Shown piece by piece: positions 50,297-59,537 of a DNA stretch of 64,000 bases. Origin of the DNA: an uncultured Clostridia bacterium. GTDB taxonomy: Bacteria > Bacillota > Clostridia > TANB77 > CAG-508. The stretch spans positions 21,045 through 85,044 of the forward strand of contig CANRPX010000005.1 of NCBI GenBank assembly GCA_947632605.1, in the 5' to 3' direction. The position numbers were made by a program, and so were the translations under genes. Within the stretch, counting starts at the first letter, position 1. Each line of letters begins with the position of its first letter. The notes under the pieces were generated by a model. That model was not told the DNA's origin. It saw only the letters and a program-made list of their open reading frames with translations, and ran no database searches.

Positions 50297-50324
50297 AGCA
50301 AGTGATTGTAAATAATCACTTGCT
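50297..50324 (-). terminator. Terminator of copA
   Basis: Arms AGCAAGTGATT (50297-50307) and AATCACTTGCT (50314-50324) with a T6 run on the minus strand; same stem sequence as the 47-bp repeats near 29.8 and 30.5 kb. Confidence 0.8.
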
Positions 50325-50340
50325 AATATAGCACACAGCA

Positions 50341-52551
50341 TTATTCAAATTTTATGTTTTTCAATCTTAAAGCATTTAATATAACTGTAATACTACTAAA
50401 AACCATTGCACCACTTGCTATCATTGGATTAATTGAAATACCAATAGGCTTTAACAATCCAATAGCAATTGGAATCATTAAGATATTATAGAAAAATGCC
50501 CAAAATAAATTTTGTTTAATATTCTTAATTGTCTTTTTACTAATTTTAATTAAATTTAAAATACTTTTTAAATCATTTCTTGTTAAAATAACATCTGATG
50601 AGTCCATAGCTATATCAGTTCCACTATTTATGCTTACACCTATATCTGCACTTGCTAAAGCTGGACTATCATTTATTCCATCTCCACACATCATTACATA
50701 TTTATTTTCTTGTTTTAAGTCTTTTATTGTTTTTGCTTTTTCTGATGGTATTACATTTGAAATTACTTTTGTTATTCCTATATCTTTTGCAATTTTTTCA
50801 GCAGTTTCTTTGTTATCTCCTGTTAGCATAATTGTTTGTATTTTATTTTTATTTAGTGTGTCAATTACTTCTTTTGTGCCATCTCTTATAATATCATTTA
50901 CTCCAATAAGTGCTATTATTTCTTTATTTTTAACAACATATACAATACTATTTCCATTTTCAGATAATTTCTTTTCATCTTCTAAATACTTATTATTTAT
51001 TTCATATTTTTCAAGTATTTTTGAATTTCCTAAAATAAACTTTTCATTCTCTATTTTTCCTGTTATTCCATAACCTGCAATGTTTTCAAATTCTTCTACT
51101 TTTAGTAATTGAATTTTATTTTGTTCTACATAGTCTGTAAATGCTTTTCCAATCGGATGTGTAGATTTACTTTCTATACTACTTATTAATTGCAATAAAT
51201 TTTTTTCATCTATATCACTATAATTTATTATTTCAGCAATTTTCAATTTTCCATAAGTTAATGTTCCTGTTTTATCAAATACAATCGTATTTACTTTCTG
51301 AGCATTTTCTAGTATTTCGCTTTTCTTTATTAATATAGAATGACTAGCACATAATCCTTCACTTACAACAATTGCAAGTGGTGTTGCAAGCCCTAAACTA
51401 CATGGACATGCTACTACTAATACAGAAACAAATGATGTAATTGCTGTTTCAAGGTTTTGTCCTATTAATAAATAAACTATAAAAGTAATTATTGCAATAG
51501 CAATAACTCCTGGTACAAAATATCCAGATGCAACATCTGCTACTTTAGCAATTGGAGCTTTCGTATTACTTGCTTCAATTACTAATCTTACAATTTCAGA
51601 TATTGTTGATTCTTTTCCAATTCTTTCAGCTTTATATTCAATGTATCCATCATAATTCATACTTCCAGCAATTACTTTATTTCCAACTTCTTTTGATGCT
51701 GGCTTACTTTCTCCTGTAATGAAAGACTCATCTAAATGTGCTTTACCAAATATTATTTCTCCATCTACTGCTATTTTTTCTCCAGCTTTACTTACTACGA
51801 TATCACCTTTATGAATTTCATCTAATGTAACTACTTTTTCTATCCCATCTATTTTTACAACTGCTGTATTAGGTGTAATTTTTACTAATTTTTGTATCGC
51901 TTCTTTAGTTTTATCTTTACTAATTCCATCAATATATCTGCCTAATTTTATAAAGTAAATTACTATTGCTGCTGATTCAAAATATAAGTTCATAACTTGA
52001 TGGTGATTACCTCTAAATACTGTATACATATTATAGATACTATATAATAAACTTGTAATAGCACCTATACCAACTAATGTATCCATATTAGGTGTTTTAT
52101 GAATTAAATTTTTATATCCATTTTTAAAAATATCAAAACCATAAATCATAAAACACATTGTTAATATAAGTAAAGTAACCATATAATTTGTAGTATGAGT
52201 ATGTGGATCAAGAAAAGGAATTACCGGCAAATTAATCATGTGTCCCATAGAAATATACATTAGTAATATCGCTAATATTGTGAAAAAAATAAATTTTATT
52301 TTTTCTTTTTTATTTTTTTCTTCTATTTTTATTTCTTTAAACTCTCCTAAACTTTTGAATCCCGCTTCTTTTACAAATTCTTCAATTTTTTCTTGATTTA
52401 ATAATTTCTCATCATATTCGATAGTAGCATTTGCCATTACAAGATTAACAGTAGCATTTGAAATTCCTTTTTGTTTGTTTAAATATTTTTCAAGTCCGTT
52501 TGAACAAGCACTACAAGTCATTCCATCAATAGACAAATTAATTTTTTTCAT
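50341..52551 (-). CDS. copA: Copper-translocating P-type ATPase
   Basis: P1B-type ATPase that exports Cu(I). One N-terminal HMA domain with GMTCSACS (CxxC), eight membrane spans, the transport motif VACPCSLGLATPLA (CPC), phosphorylation site DKTGTLTYG, nucleotide HP motif SKSTHPIG and the hinge GDGINDSPALASAD. Length 736 is normal. It is the last gene of the csoR-thioesterase-copZ-copA run; only two bases separate it from copZ. Confidence 0.95.
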   Translation of the reverse strand: MKKINLSIDGMTCSACSNGLEKYLNKQKGISNATVNLVMANATIEYDEKLLNQEKIEEFVKEAGFKSLGEFKEIKIEEKNKKEKIKFIFFTILAILLMYISMGHMINLPVIPFLDPHTHTTNYMVTLLILTMCFMIYGFDIFKNGYKNLIHKTPNMDTLVGIGAITSLLYSIYNMYTVFRGNHHQVMNLYFESAAIVIYFIKLGRYIDGISKDKTKEAIQKLVKITPNTAVVKIDGIEKVVTLDEIHKGDIVVSKAGEKIAVDGEIIFGKAHLDESFITGESKPASKEVGNKVIAGSMNYDGYIEYKAERIGKESTISEIVRLVIEASNTKAPIAKVADVASGYFVPGVIAIAIITFIVYLLIGQNLETAITSFVSVLVVACPCSLGLATPLAIVVSEGLCASHSILIKKSEILENAQKVNTIVFDKTGTLTYGKLKIAEIINYSDIDEKNLLQLISSIESKSTHPIGKAFTDYVEQNKIQLLKVEEFENIAGYGITGKIENEKFILGNSKILEKYEINNKYLEDEKKLSENGNSIVYVVKNKEIIALIGVNDIIRDGTKEVIDTLNKNKIQTIMLTGDNKETAEKIAKDIGITKVISNVIPSEKAKTIKDLKQENKYVMMCGDGINDSPALASADIGVSINSGTDIAMDSSDVILTRNDLKSILNLIKISKKTIKNIKQNLFWAFFYNILMIPIAIGLLKPIGISINPMIASGAMVFSSITVILNALRLKNIKFE

Positions 52552-52553
52552 AA

Positions 52554-52763
52554 TTAGTCTTCCTTTACTTCAAATCCTATATCTTCTATTTTTTCTTTCA
52601 TAACATCTTCTGATACTTCACTTTTTGAAGTAACTTTTACTGTTCCAGTAGTATGATCTGCAACTACATCTTCAACTCCATCAATATTTTTTAGAGCATT
52701 TTGTACTCTATTCTCACATCCATTACAAACCATTCCTTCAACTTTAATTACTGTTTCTTTCAT
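52554..52763 (-). CDS. copZ: Copper chaperone CopZ
   Basis: 69-residue HMA-domain chaperone with the Cu(I) motif GMVCNGCENRVQNAL near the N-terminus; hands copper to CopA, encoded two bases downstream. RBS AAGGAAG. Confidence 0.92.
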   Translation of the reverse strand: MKETVIKVEGMVCNGCENRVQNALKNIDGVEDVVADHTTGTVKVTSKSEVSEDVMKEKIEDIGFEVKED

Positions 52764-52786
52764 TTTAAAAACTTCCTTTCTTTTTA

Positions 52787-53203
52787 TTATTTTTCCATTA
52801 AATTTTGAAATTTATTACTAAATTCTGGGGCGTATTTTTTCAAGTTTATTGGTTTTAGATTTTTATTTGTAAAACAATGTTTTGTTTCTCCTACAAGCAC
52901 AGTTTTTCCCGTTTTTTTATCTTGCACATCATATCCAACTGTCATTCTTACTCCTGAATATTCCTTTACAAAAGGTCTTATTATTATTGTATCATCAAAA
53001 GTAACATGATATTTATAACTACAATTTACACCTAATACTGGAATTGTTATACCATTTTCTTCTAAAAGTGAGAATGGCATTTCTATACTTTCAAGCCATG
53101 CACATCTTGCTTCTTCCATATATCTAATATAATTTGAATGATGCACAACTCCCATTCTATCAGTTTCATAATAATTAATTTTTCTTTCAAAAGTAAAGCT
53201 CAT
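52787..53203 (-). CDS. YbgC-type acyl-CoA thioesterase
   Basis: Hot-dog fold thioesterase, 138 residues, of the 4-hydroxybenzoyl-CoA thioesterase/YbgC group. The catalytic segment is YYETDRMGVVHHSNYIRYMEEAR, with Asp and the His-Asn pair conserved. It hydrolyses acyl-CoA, usually in lipid metabolism. Odd place: between csoR and copZ in the copper operon, 24-29 bases from each. Confidence 0.88.
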   Translation of the reverse strand: MSFTFERKINYYETDRMGVVHHSNYIRYMEEARCAWLESIEMPFSLLEENGITIPVLGVNCSYKYHVTFDDTIIIRPFVKEYSGVRMTVGYDVQDKKTGKTVLVGETKHCFTNKNLKPINLKKYAPEFSNKFQNLMEK

Positions 53204-53231
53204 AATCTACTCCTTTCTTTTATCATTTTAA

Positions 53232-53540
53232 TTAGCCTTTATTAAATCTTTTAAACAAACTTATAATTTCATCAAGTGTTTCTACTTTTCCATTTTCCAA
53301 ATCTCTTGTTACACAACTATATAAATGATTTTCTAAAATGTGGTTTGATAAACTTTTTATAGAACTTTCAATAGCAGATAATTGAATTAAAACATCATTA
53401 CAATAAGCATCTTCTTGAATCATCTTTTTTATTCCTTTTAATTGTCCTTCTATTCTACTTATTCTATTATTAATGATTTTCTTTTCATCTTCTCCTCTAT
53501 GAGTAGTTTTCTTATTACAACAACATTTATCTTTTTCCAT
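53232..53540 (-). CDS. csoR: Copper-sensing repressor CsoR
   Basis: All-helical Cu(I)-responsive repressor, 102 residues. Conserved elements are RISRIEGQLKGIKKMI, the ligand Cys in EDAYCNDVLIQ, and the HxxxxH-C set in NHILENHLYSC (Cu ligands C-H-C). The N-terminus has an extra Cys-rich stretch (KCCCNKK). It represses its own operon from the operator at 53563. RBS AAAGGGTGA. Confidence 0.92.
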   Translation of the reverse strand: MEKDKCCCNKKTTHRGEDEKKIINNRISRIEGQLKGIKKMIQEDAYCNDVLIQLSAIESSIKSLSNHILENHLYSCVTRDLENGKVETLDEIISLFKRFNKG

Positions 53541-53556
53541 TTCGTCACCCTTTCAT

Positions 53557-53598
53557 ATTATATACCCCCTATGGGTATTTTGTAAATAGGGGGGTATT
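53557..53598 (-). promoter_or_regulatory. csoR promoter with CsoR operator
   Basis: Operator TACCCCCTATGGGTA (53563-53577) lies between -10 TATAAT (53557-53562) and -35 TTTACA (53581-53586) of the minus-strand promoter (18-base spacer). A second half-like site AGGGGGGTA follows at 53588-53596. The spacing fits repression relieved by copper. Confidence 0.8.
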
Positions 53599-53642
53599 TC
53601 TAAAAACACTTTGATTTTATTATATTTCTATTATATGTAAAA

Positions 53643-53668
53643 AAGAAAAGCTATTTTTAGCTTTTCTT
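53643..53668 (-). terminator. Terminator of the isochorismatase-type gene
   Basis: Arms AAGAAAAGCTA / TAGCTTTTCTT with a 4-base loop, 17 bases after the stop. Confidence 0.75.
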
Positions 53669-53684
53669 AACTTTTTATTTAAAA

Positions 53685-54239
53685 TTATTTTATTGTTATT
53701 CCATTTTGCATCATAATTTTAAATGCCATATCATTATATTCTTCTCTCTTATGTGTTGGTGAATCAAAAGTTTCTACTGCATCTTTAAATATTGTTACTT
53801 TTATATTTAAATCATGTTCATTTATATAATTTTTTAATGGAAGTGCAAAATTCATAACACATAAATCTGTACAACATCCTGTTAGTATAATTTCTTCTAA
53901 ATCGTTTTCATTTTCTTTCATATAGTTCATAAATTCAGATGTTACAAATCCACAAGTTGAGTTCTTTCTAAATAACTTCATACTTTCTTTATATGGCATA
54001 AGTTCATCAATAAGCTCTGCCTCTTCTGTTCCTAAAACACAATGAACTGGAAAACTTTCAAATTCTTTAGAATCTTTATTATGACCTTCTTGAATACTTA
54101 TTATATCATCATTATTTTTAAGAGAATTTTCTATCAAATTTATAATATTAGGAGTAATATTATTTATATTTTTATCTGCTAATGCTCCTTCTTTTACAAA
54201 TCCATTTACCATATCAATTATCAACAATAATTTTTTCAT
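53685..54239 (-). CDS. Isochorismatase-family cysteine hydrolase (nicotinamidase-like)
   Basis: 184-residue amidohydrolase. The Asp of LLIIDMVNGF, the Lys in ESMKLFRKNSTCGF and the nucleophilic Cys in LTGCCTDLCVMNFALPL give the D-K-C triad; the extra HNKDSKEFESFPVHC supplies metal ligands. Nicotinamide to nicotinate in NAD recycling is the most likely reaction. RBS AGGAGA. Single gene. Confidence 0.85.
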   Translation of the reverse strand: MKKLLLIIDMVNGFVKEGALADKNINNITPNIINLIENSLKNNDDIISIQEGHNKDSKEFESFPVHCVLGTEEAELIDELMPYKESMKLFRKNSTCGFVTSEFMNYMKENENDLEEIILTGCCTDLCVMNFALPLKNYINEHDLNIKVTIFKDAVETFDSPTHKREEYNDMAFKIMMQNGITIK

Positions 54240-54425
54240 AAATTTCTCCTTAAATAATTTTAAAATTTACATACTTTTCTAATAATATGTTGTAATTATT
54301 ATAGTACAAAACTATTGTAATTACAAATATATATTTTTTTACACTATATTTTATCTGTTATAATCATTTCATAATTATAAGTATATAAGTAGTATCTATT
54401 TTATAATTTTCTTTTAAATGTAAAA

Positions 54426-54456
54426 AATAAAGTGGTTGTTTGTAAACCACTTTATT
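54426..54456 (-). terminator. Terminator of the 54461 gene
   Basis: Perfect 12-base arms AATAAAGTGGTT / AACCACTTTATT with a T6 run on the minus strand. Confidence 0.85.
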
Positions 54457-54460
54457 TTTA

Positions 54461-55120
54461 TTAGTCTCCATAATAATCATTTGTCATATATTTATAACCA
54501 GTTGTTTTAGTGTCACTTGCAAATTCATCTTTTCCTAAATTTTCTCTTGAAATTATTTCTTTATCATTAGATAAATATTTAATTAATCTATATAATCTTG
54601 TATTTTCTGAAAAAGTAAAAATTATATCTTTTTGATAATTGTTTAATTCTCCACTGTCATAATCAAAAATAACATAATTTTTTTCAGATACCATCATAGT
54701 ATCTATTGAATCTGGTGTAAAACAATATAAGTTAAAATCATCTATTGTGGAATATGACATTCTATCTTCACATACATCTTCTAAATGTTCAAAATTTTCC
54801 TCACTTCTTTCAAACATATAAAATCCTGGTTCTTTTGCAGATTTAAAATATATTCTATCTGGATTTTTATTAGTTATGTAAGTACATTCTCTATAATCAT
54901 TTCCATATTCTTGTTCATCTTGTTCTATTTGTGCTTTTAAAGAATTTGCCTCTTCTTCAGTTAATTTTTTTACTGTTTGTTTTACATTTAATTTTGCTGT
55001 ATCTTTATACTTAAATAAAGCACCTGTATTCATAAATTGTCCTGTAAAAATTCCGCCTACAAACCCGATAATAAAAGCAATAGTAATTCCAATTAAAAAT
55101 CCAACAGATATTTTTTTCAT
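54461..55120 (-). CDS. Unrecognised membrane-anchored protein
   Basis: 219-residue exported protein. One N-terminal span with a glycine-rich face (about residues 6-28) precedes a coiled region (LTEEEANSLKAQIEQDEQEY, about 52-72) and a C-terminal domain rich in Tyr/Asp. I do not recognise it. RBS AAGGGAGA. Own terminator; alone on its transcript. Confidence 0.5.
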   Translation of the reverse strand: MKKISVGFLIGITIAFIIGFVGGIFTGQFMNTGALFKYKDTAKLNVKQTVKKLTEEEANSLKAQIEQDEQEYGNDYRECTYITNKNPDRIYFKSAKEPGFYMFERSEENFEHLEDVCEDRMSYSTIDDFNLYCFTPDSIDTMMVSEKNYVIFDYDSGELNNYQKDIIFTFSENTRLYRLIKYLSNDKEIISRENLGKDEFASDTKTTGYKYMTNDYYGD

Positions 55121-55171
55121 AGATTTCTCCCTTCAATTAATTTTCTTATTAGTTTATATTATACTTTTACT

Positions 55172-56350
55172 TTAATATATCTTAAATATTTGAACTATTT
55201 TTCTTGCAATTTTATACAAAGGTGTTTCCAACTCTTTTCTAGCATTTTTCAATTCTTTTCTAATTTCGATATGTTGTGGACAATGTCCTTCACATTTTCC
55301 ACATTCTACACAATTAGATGCAGAAGAAGAATCTTTTCTCATTCCTGTACACATAAAATATTCCATCATTGCAGGCATTTTTCCATCTGAATACCTTCTA
55401 TTATATGCTGCAAAAGTACCTGGTATATCTACATTTTTGGGACAAGGCATACAATATCTACAACCTGTACATCCTACTTTCATCTTCGAATTTATTGCAT
55501 CTATAACTCTTTTTAAAAGATTGTTTTCTTCTTCTGTAAATTCTCCTACTTGTACTTCTGATGCTGTTTTTGCATTCTCATCTACCATCTCTATTGAATT
55601 CATTCCAGATAACACACAAGTTACTTCTGGTTGATTCCATAACCATCTAAAAGCCCATTCTGCTGGACTACGTTTTATTGGATAATTTTCAAAAGCTTTT
55701 TTAGCCTCGATAGGCAATCCATTTACTAACTTACCACCTCTTAATGGTTCCATAATTATAACAGGTATATTTTTAGAATTTGCATAATTTAATCCTTTCC
55801 TACCTGCTTGAGAATTCTCATCTAAATAATTATATTGAATTTGACAAAAATCCCAATCATAAGCATCTAACAACTTGCAAAACATTTCTGAATTTCCATG
55901 GTAAGAAAAACCTATTTGTTTTATTTCTCCACTTTTCTTTTTCTCTTCTATCCATTCTACAATTCCCAAATTTTTAAGTTTTTCCCAAGTTTTCACATCT
56001 GTTAACATGTGCATTAAATAATAATCCACATAATTTGTACGAAGTCTTTTTAATTGTTCAGAAAAATATTTTTCTATACTATCAGATTTTTTTATTAAAT
56101 AATGTGGAAGCTTAGTTGCTATATTTACTTTATCTCTAATATTATTTTTTTCTAAAATTTCTCCTAAAGCTACTTCACTGCCAGAATAAACATAAGCTGT
56201 ATCATAATAATTAACACCTAAATTATAAGCTTCCATAATTTCTTTTTCAGCTTTTTCAATATTTATTTTTCCACCATTTTGTGTAAATCTCATACAACCA
56301 TAGCCTAAAATTGAAATTTTATTACCATATTTATCTGTTCTATAATTCAT
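55172..56350 (-). CDS. Aldo/keto reductase with C-terminal ferredoxin domain
   Basis: 392-residue fusion. Residues 1 to about 270 form the aldo/keto reductase barrel (ILGYGCMRF, YYDTAYVYSG with catalytic Tyr, KLPHYL with Lys, YYLMHMLTD with His). The C-terminal 110 residues carry two 4Fe-4S type Cys sets: CTGCRYCMPCPKNV and CVECGKCEGHCPQHI. This form is common in Clostridia and may use ferredoxin-linked electrons. I place the start at ATG 56350, with AAAGAAG before it; the longer reading begins in a region with no fit. Confidence 0.88.
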   Translation of the reverse strand: MNYRTDKYGNKISILGYGCMRFTQNGGKINIEKAEKEIMEAYNLGVNYYDTAYVYSGSEVALGEILEKNNIRDKVNIATKLPHYLIKKSDSIEKYFSEQLKRLRTNYVDYYLMHMLTDVKTWEKLKNLGIVEWIEEKKKSGEIKQIGFSYHGNSEMFCKLLDAYDWDFCQIQYNYLDENSQAGRKGLNYANSKNIPVIIMEPLRGGKLVNGLPIEAKKAFENYPIKRSPAEWAFRWLWNQPEVTCVLSGMNSIEMVDENAKTASEVQVGEFTEEENNLLKRVIDAINSKMKVGCTGCRYCMPCPKNVDIPGTFAAYNRRYSDGKMPAMMEYFMCTGMRKDSSSASNCVECGKCEGHCPQHIEIRKELKNARKELETPLYKIARKIVQIFKIY

Positions 56351-56506
56351 AACTTCTTTATATATGCTTTTAAAGCATATTTCTCCTTCTAAATAATATA
56401 ATATCATAGCATAATTTTTTTAGATATTATCATTATATCTATTTACTACTTGATTTACAACATATTAATAAATAATCTTATAGTTTTATTTTTATTATTT
56501 TTAAAT

Positions 56507-57448
56507 TTAAATTTTTTCTATTTCTTCTTTTGTAAGTCCTGTTATTTTCATAATGTTTTCTATTTTTTCTCCAGTTTCAAGCATAGTTTTTGCTATTTCC
56601 TTTGTTGCAATTTTCTTGCCATTTTCAATGCCTTGTTCAATGCCTTGTTCAATGCCTTGCTCAATGCCTAATTTAGTTCCTTCTATAAGACCTTCTGCAA
56701 CACCTTTATCAAATCCTTCTTCATAAACATATGCTTCTCTTGCCTTATCATCCATTATTTTCTTTTCCATTAGTTCAGCTATTCTCTCTTCATATTCATC
56801 TTGTCTCATTTTATCTAACTCTTCTTTCGCTTTCTTTATATCTTTATTTTCTTTCATTTCTTCTTCCTCCATACTGTCTGGATTTAATAAAAATTTTGCC
56901 CATAAAATTAGCTTTTCTTCTTTTTTCTCATTCTTATTAATAAACTTTTCTAGTTTTGGCAATTCAATTATATGTAGCTCAAATACATCTGTCAATATCG
57001 TTTTTCTATAATCCTTCTCTCTTATTTTCCATTCTGTATGAAATTTTTTTATTTCTTTTAAGTTTGTCATTTCAAATTTTGTTATTAGAATTAAAATTGT
57101 TTTATTTAGTGTTATATAATCTTTCCCTGAACTAATTCCTTTTGAATATAATTTGCTCCAATAATACATTAGTCTTTTTTCTATATCTTTTCGATTTTCA
57201 ACTTGCATTTCTATATCGCATATTATATTAGAATCTAAAGTTGCTTTAATATCTAATATACCTATTTTTCCATTTAATAGTTCTTTTTCTAATATAGTGT
57301 TTCCATCTAAATTGATACTTTGAATTTTCTTTCCTATTATTGAACTTACTAAATCTTTTGTTATTTCCTCATTTCCAACTTGTCCAAATATTTTTTTGAA
57401 AACATAATCGTTTGTTGGAACTACTGCTGTGTGTTTTTCTATATTCAC
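56507..57448 (-). CDS. Rpn-family PD-(D/E)XK nuclease
   Basis: Recombination-promoting nuclease / putative transposase family (DUF4351-related), 313 residues. The N-terminal PTNDYVFKKIFGQVGNEEIT and the nuclease core ILDIKATLDSNIICDIEMQ (the D...ExQ of PD-(D/E)XK) are present. The C-terminal part has four GIEQ repeats encoded by a tandem 12-base unit, likely to vary in copy number by slippage. Start GTG 57448 after AAGGAGG, a close fit. Single gene with its own strong promoter. Confidence 0.88.
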   Translation of the reverse strand: MNIEKHTAVVPTNDYVFKKIFGQVGNEEITKDLVSSIIGKKIQSINLDGNTILEKELLNGKIGILDIKATLDSNIICDIEMQVENRKDIEKRLMYYWSKLYSKGISSGKDYITLNKTILILITKFEMTNLKEIKKFHTEWKIREKDYRKTILTDVFELHIIELPKLEKFINKNEKKEEKLILWAKFLLNPDSMEEEEMKENKDIKKAKEELDKMRQDEYEERIAELMEKKIMDDKAREAYVYEEGFDKGVAEGLIEGTKLGIEQGIEQGIEQGIENGKKIATKEIAKTMLETGEKIENIMKITGLTKEEIEKI

Positions 57449-57570
57449 TCCTCCTTCTTATGTATTTTTGTGTTTTTTTTTTGAAAATTTTGACGATATG
57501 TCATAAGATAAAAATTTTAATTTCAAGATAATTACATTTATTTTAAAAATAAAACTATAAAATTTGAATT

Positions 57571-57599
57571 ATAATAGCACGGCAGAAGCATATTGTCAA
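57571..57599 (-). promoter_or_regulatory. Promoter of the Rpn gene
   Basis: Minus-strand TTGACA (57594-57599), 17 bases, TATTAT (57571-57576). It gives a leader of about 120 bases. Confidence 0.75.
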
Positions 57600-57634
57600 T
57601 AAAAAGCTAAAAGTTAAATAATTTTTATCTTAGC

Positions 57635-57665
57635 AAAAAAGAGCGAAATTTCTTTCACTCTTTTC
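57635..57665 (-). terminator. Terminator of the DUF4179 gene
   Basis: Stem GAGTGAAA / TTTCGCTC (with one G-T pair) and a T6 run on the minus strand, 24-54 bases after the stop. Confidence 0.65.
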
Positions 57666-57688
57666 ATTGAAATTTTTGCAATTCTATT

Positions 57689-58867
57689 TTATTTACTTTC
57701 TTCTATTAACTGAGCTGTATAAAGTTTTCCGTCTCTTAAGCTATTTATATACAAATTTTTTTCTAACATTTTTTTGCTTACATCAAATTTACATTCAATT
57801 CCTTTTTCTTTTCCTAAATAAGAAGCTACATAATTATAAATGTTTCCTTCTTCATCAGTTAAATAAAGTAAATTTTGTTCTAAATTTGTAATCACTCTTG
57901 GATCTTGTGTATCTATTTGTTTTTCTAAAAATTCTTCTATTTTATCATAATTTGCTCTTACAACAAGACCTAGCTCTGAAATTTCTAGTTTTGTAAATTC
58001 CATTTCTGGAATTTCTTCTGATAATGAAAGTTTTGTAACTTCTCTATTATAAAATTTTTCTGGAACTTCTATTTCAAAAATCCATTCTGCATCAGATAGC
58101 TTAAAGTATTCATTATCTGTTATTTTAGGCTTACCATCTACTTCTTCTATATTACTCATATTATATCCTAAATTAGAAATTCTTATGAAAATCTTTCTGC
58201 TTTTTGGAAATCCTTTTTCTAATGAATACATAGTTATTTCTTCTATTAGTTTTTTCTCTTCTGGAATACTTTTAATTAATCCTTTTCCACCACCATCGTT
58301 TATTTGATTTTCTAAAAAGTCAAATCTGTTAAATTTTATTCCAAGCTCTTTATAAAGCATTGCATCATAAGTAATTACTTTTTTTCCATCACTTCTATTA
58401 AAAATTCCATATACATTATTTTCATCATCATATACAGCATAAGTAAAATCAAAATAATGTGATGGTACTTCTATGTTTTCATCAAATTTAAAACTTATTT
58501 CTAACCTAAAGCTATCATCAGTAATTGCTAAATTATCTACCTTTATGCTAACACCATCTTTAGTCACATAATCCATATCTACTTTTTCTAAGTAATTATT
58601 CTTTTCATCTTCTATTATCTTAGCATTTCCTGTGACTATTTCTCTTTGCTCATATTCTTTAAATTCTATATTCCACTTTATTTTTGCATAAATTCTATTT
58701 GATGCTACTGTAATTAAAATCACTACAAAAAATACTGCTGCTATATTTAAAATTTTTCTTTTAGTAAATTTTTTATTTTTTTCAGACTTTAAAATAATTT
58801 CTTCATAATTTTCTTCTTTATTAAAAGCTTTGTTTGCAAATTCTTCATATACTTTATTTTTCATCAT
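57689..58867 (-). CDS. DUF4179 family membrane protein (anti-sigma-like)
   Basis: 392-residue protein: cytoplasmic N-terminus (about 1-36), one span (about 39-57), then a large extracytoplasmic domain of the DUF4179 type. Gene start overlaps the end of the sigma factor gene by 14 bases, so it is very likely the cognate anti-sigma factor that senses an envelope signal. The cytoplasmic part lacks the zinc-finger anti-sigma motif. Confidence 0.78.
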   Translation of the reverse strand: MMKNKVYEEFANKAFNKEENYEEIILKSEKNKKFTKRKILNIAAVFFVVILITVASNRIYAKIKWNIEFKEYEQREIVTGNAKIIEDEKNNYLEKVDMDYVTKDGVSIKVDNLAITDDSFRLEISFKFDENIEVPSHYFDFTYAVYDDENNVYGIFNRSDGKKVITYDAMLYKELGIKFNRFDFLENQINDGGGKGLIKSIPEEKKLIEEITMYSLEKGFPKSRKIFIRISNLGYNMSNIEEVDGKPKITDNEYFKLSDAEWIFEIEVPEKFYNREVTKLSLSEEIPEMEFTKLEISELGLVVRANYDKIEEFLEKQIDTQDPRVITNLEQNLLYLTDEEGNIYNYVASYLGKEKGIECKFDVSKKMLEKNLYINSLRDGKLYTAQLIEESK

Positions 58868-59372
58868 TTTTCACATCCTTTCTATATTTATTTTTTAATT
58901 CATCTAATGTTCTATATAACTTATGTTTAACTGTTGATTCTGTTAAATTAAGTTCTTCAGCTATTTCTAAAATTTTTAAATCACACACATAATATAAATA
59001 AAATATTTTTGCAATTAAAACATCTTTTTTATTTACGTATTCCCAAATTTCTTTTACATTTTCTTTTGTGATAAATTCTTCTTCTAAATTGATGTCATCT
59101 TTTATTTCTATATTTTCATCGTTAGAAATTACTTTTAACTTTTTACCAAAATAAAATCTTTTAATAATGTTCTTGGCAATACCACATAAATAGCTATTTT
59201 TATCTTGAATCTTTATACCTTTTTTAATTTTGTTTAAGAATACTACATAAGTATCTTGAATAATGTCATTTACATCATCAAAATTATAACAATTTATTAC
59301 AACAAATTTTAAAAGCATTTGATAAGTATTTTCATATATTTCTTTAAAATTTTCTTCTGTTTTTTCTTCCAA
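58854..59372 (-). CDS. ECF-type RNA polymerase sigma factor
   Basis: 172-residue sigma-70 family factor with region 2 (YQMLLKFVVINCYNFDDVND and IIQDTYVVFLNKI) and region 4 (KILEIAEELNLTESTVKHKLYRT). The start is TTG 59372: AAGGAGG sits 6 bases before it. It is coupled to the DUF4179 gene and probably activates its own operon. There is no clear ECF-type promoter upstream that I can name. Confidence 0.88.
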   Translation of the reverse strand: MEEKTEENFKEIYENTYQMLLKFVVINCYNFDDVNDIIQDTYVVFLNKIKKGIKIQDKNSYLCGIAKNIIKRFYFGKKLKVISNDENIEIKDDINLEEEFITKENVKEIWEYVNKKDVLIAKIFYLYYVCDLKILEIAEELNLTESTVKHKLYRTLDELKNKYRKDVKNDEK

Positions 59373-59481
59373 TTTAAACCTCCTTCTTATCAAATTACAC
59401 TATATTTATGGCCATAATTTTAAACTTTCTTTATATTATAGTCGTAAAAAACATTAAAAAAGTTCCATTTATTTTAAAAAA

Positions 59482-59532
59482 AATACATTTTTGCTTAAAT
59501 CATTTTATATTATTTTTAAGCAAAAATGTATT
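59482..59532 (-). terminator. Terminator of the GT2 gene
   Basis: 18-base perfect arms (59482-59499 and 59515-59532, AATACATTTTTGCTTAAA and its complement) six bases beyond the stop. Confidence 0.8.
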
Positions 59533-59537
59533 CTTAT

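Noticed and set aside
56620..56675. Tandem CAATGCCTTGTT units as a CRISPR-like repeat
   Set aside because: They are back-to-back 12-base units in a coding frame (GIEQ), with no unique spacers.
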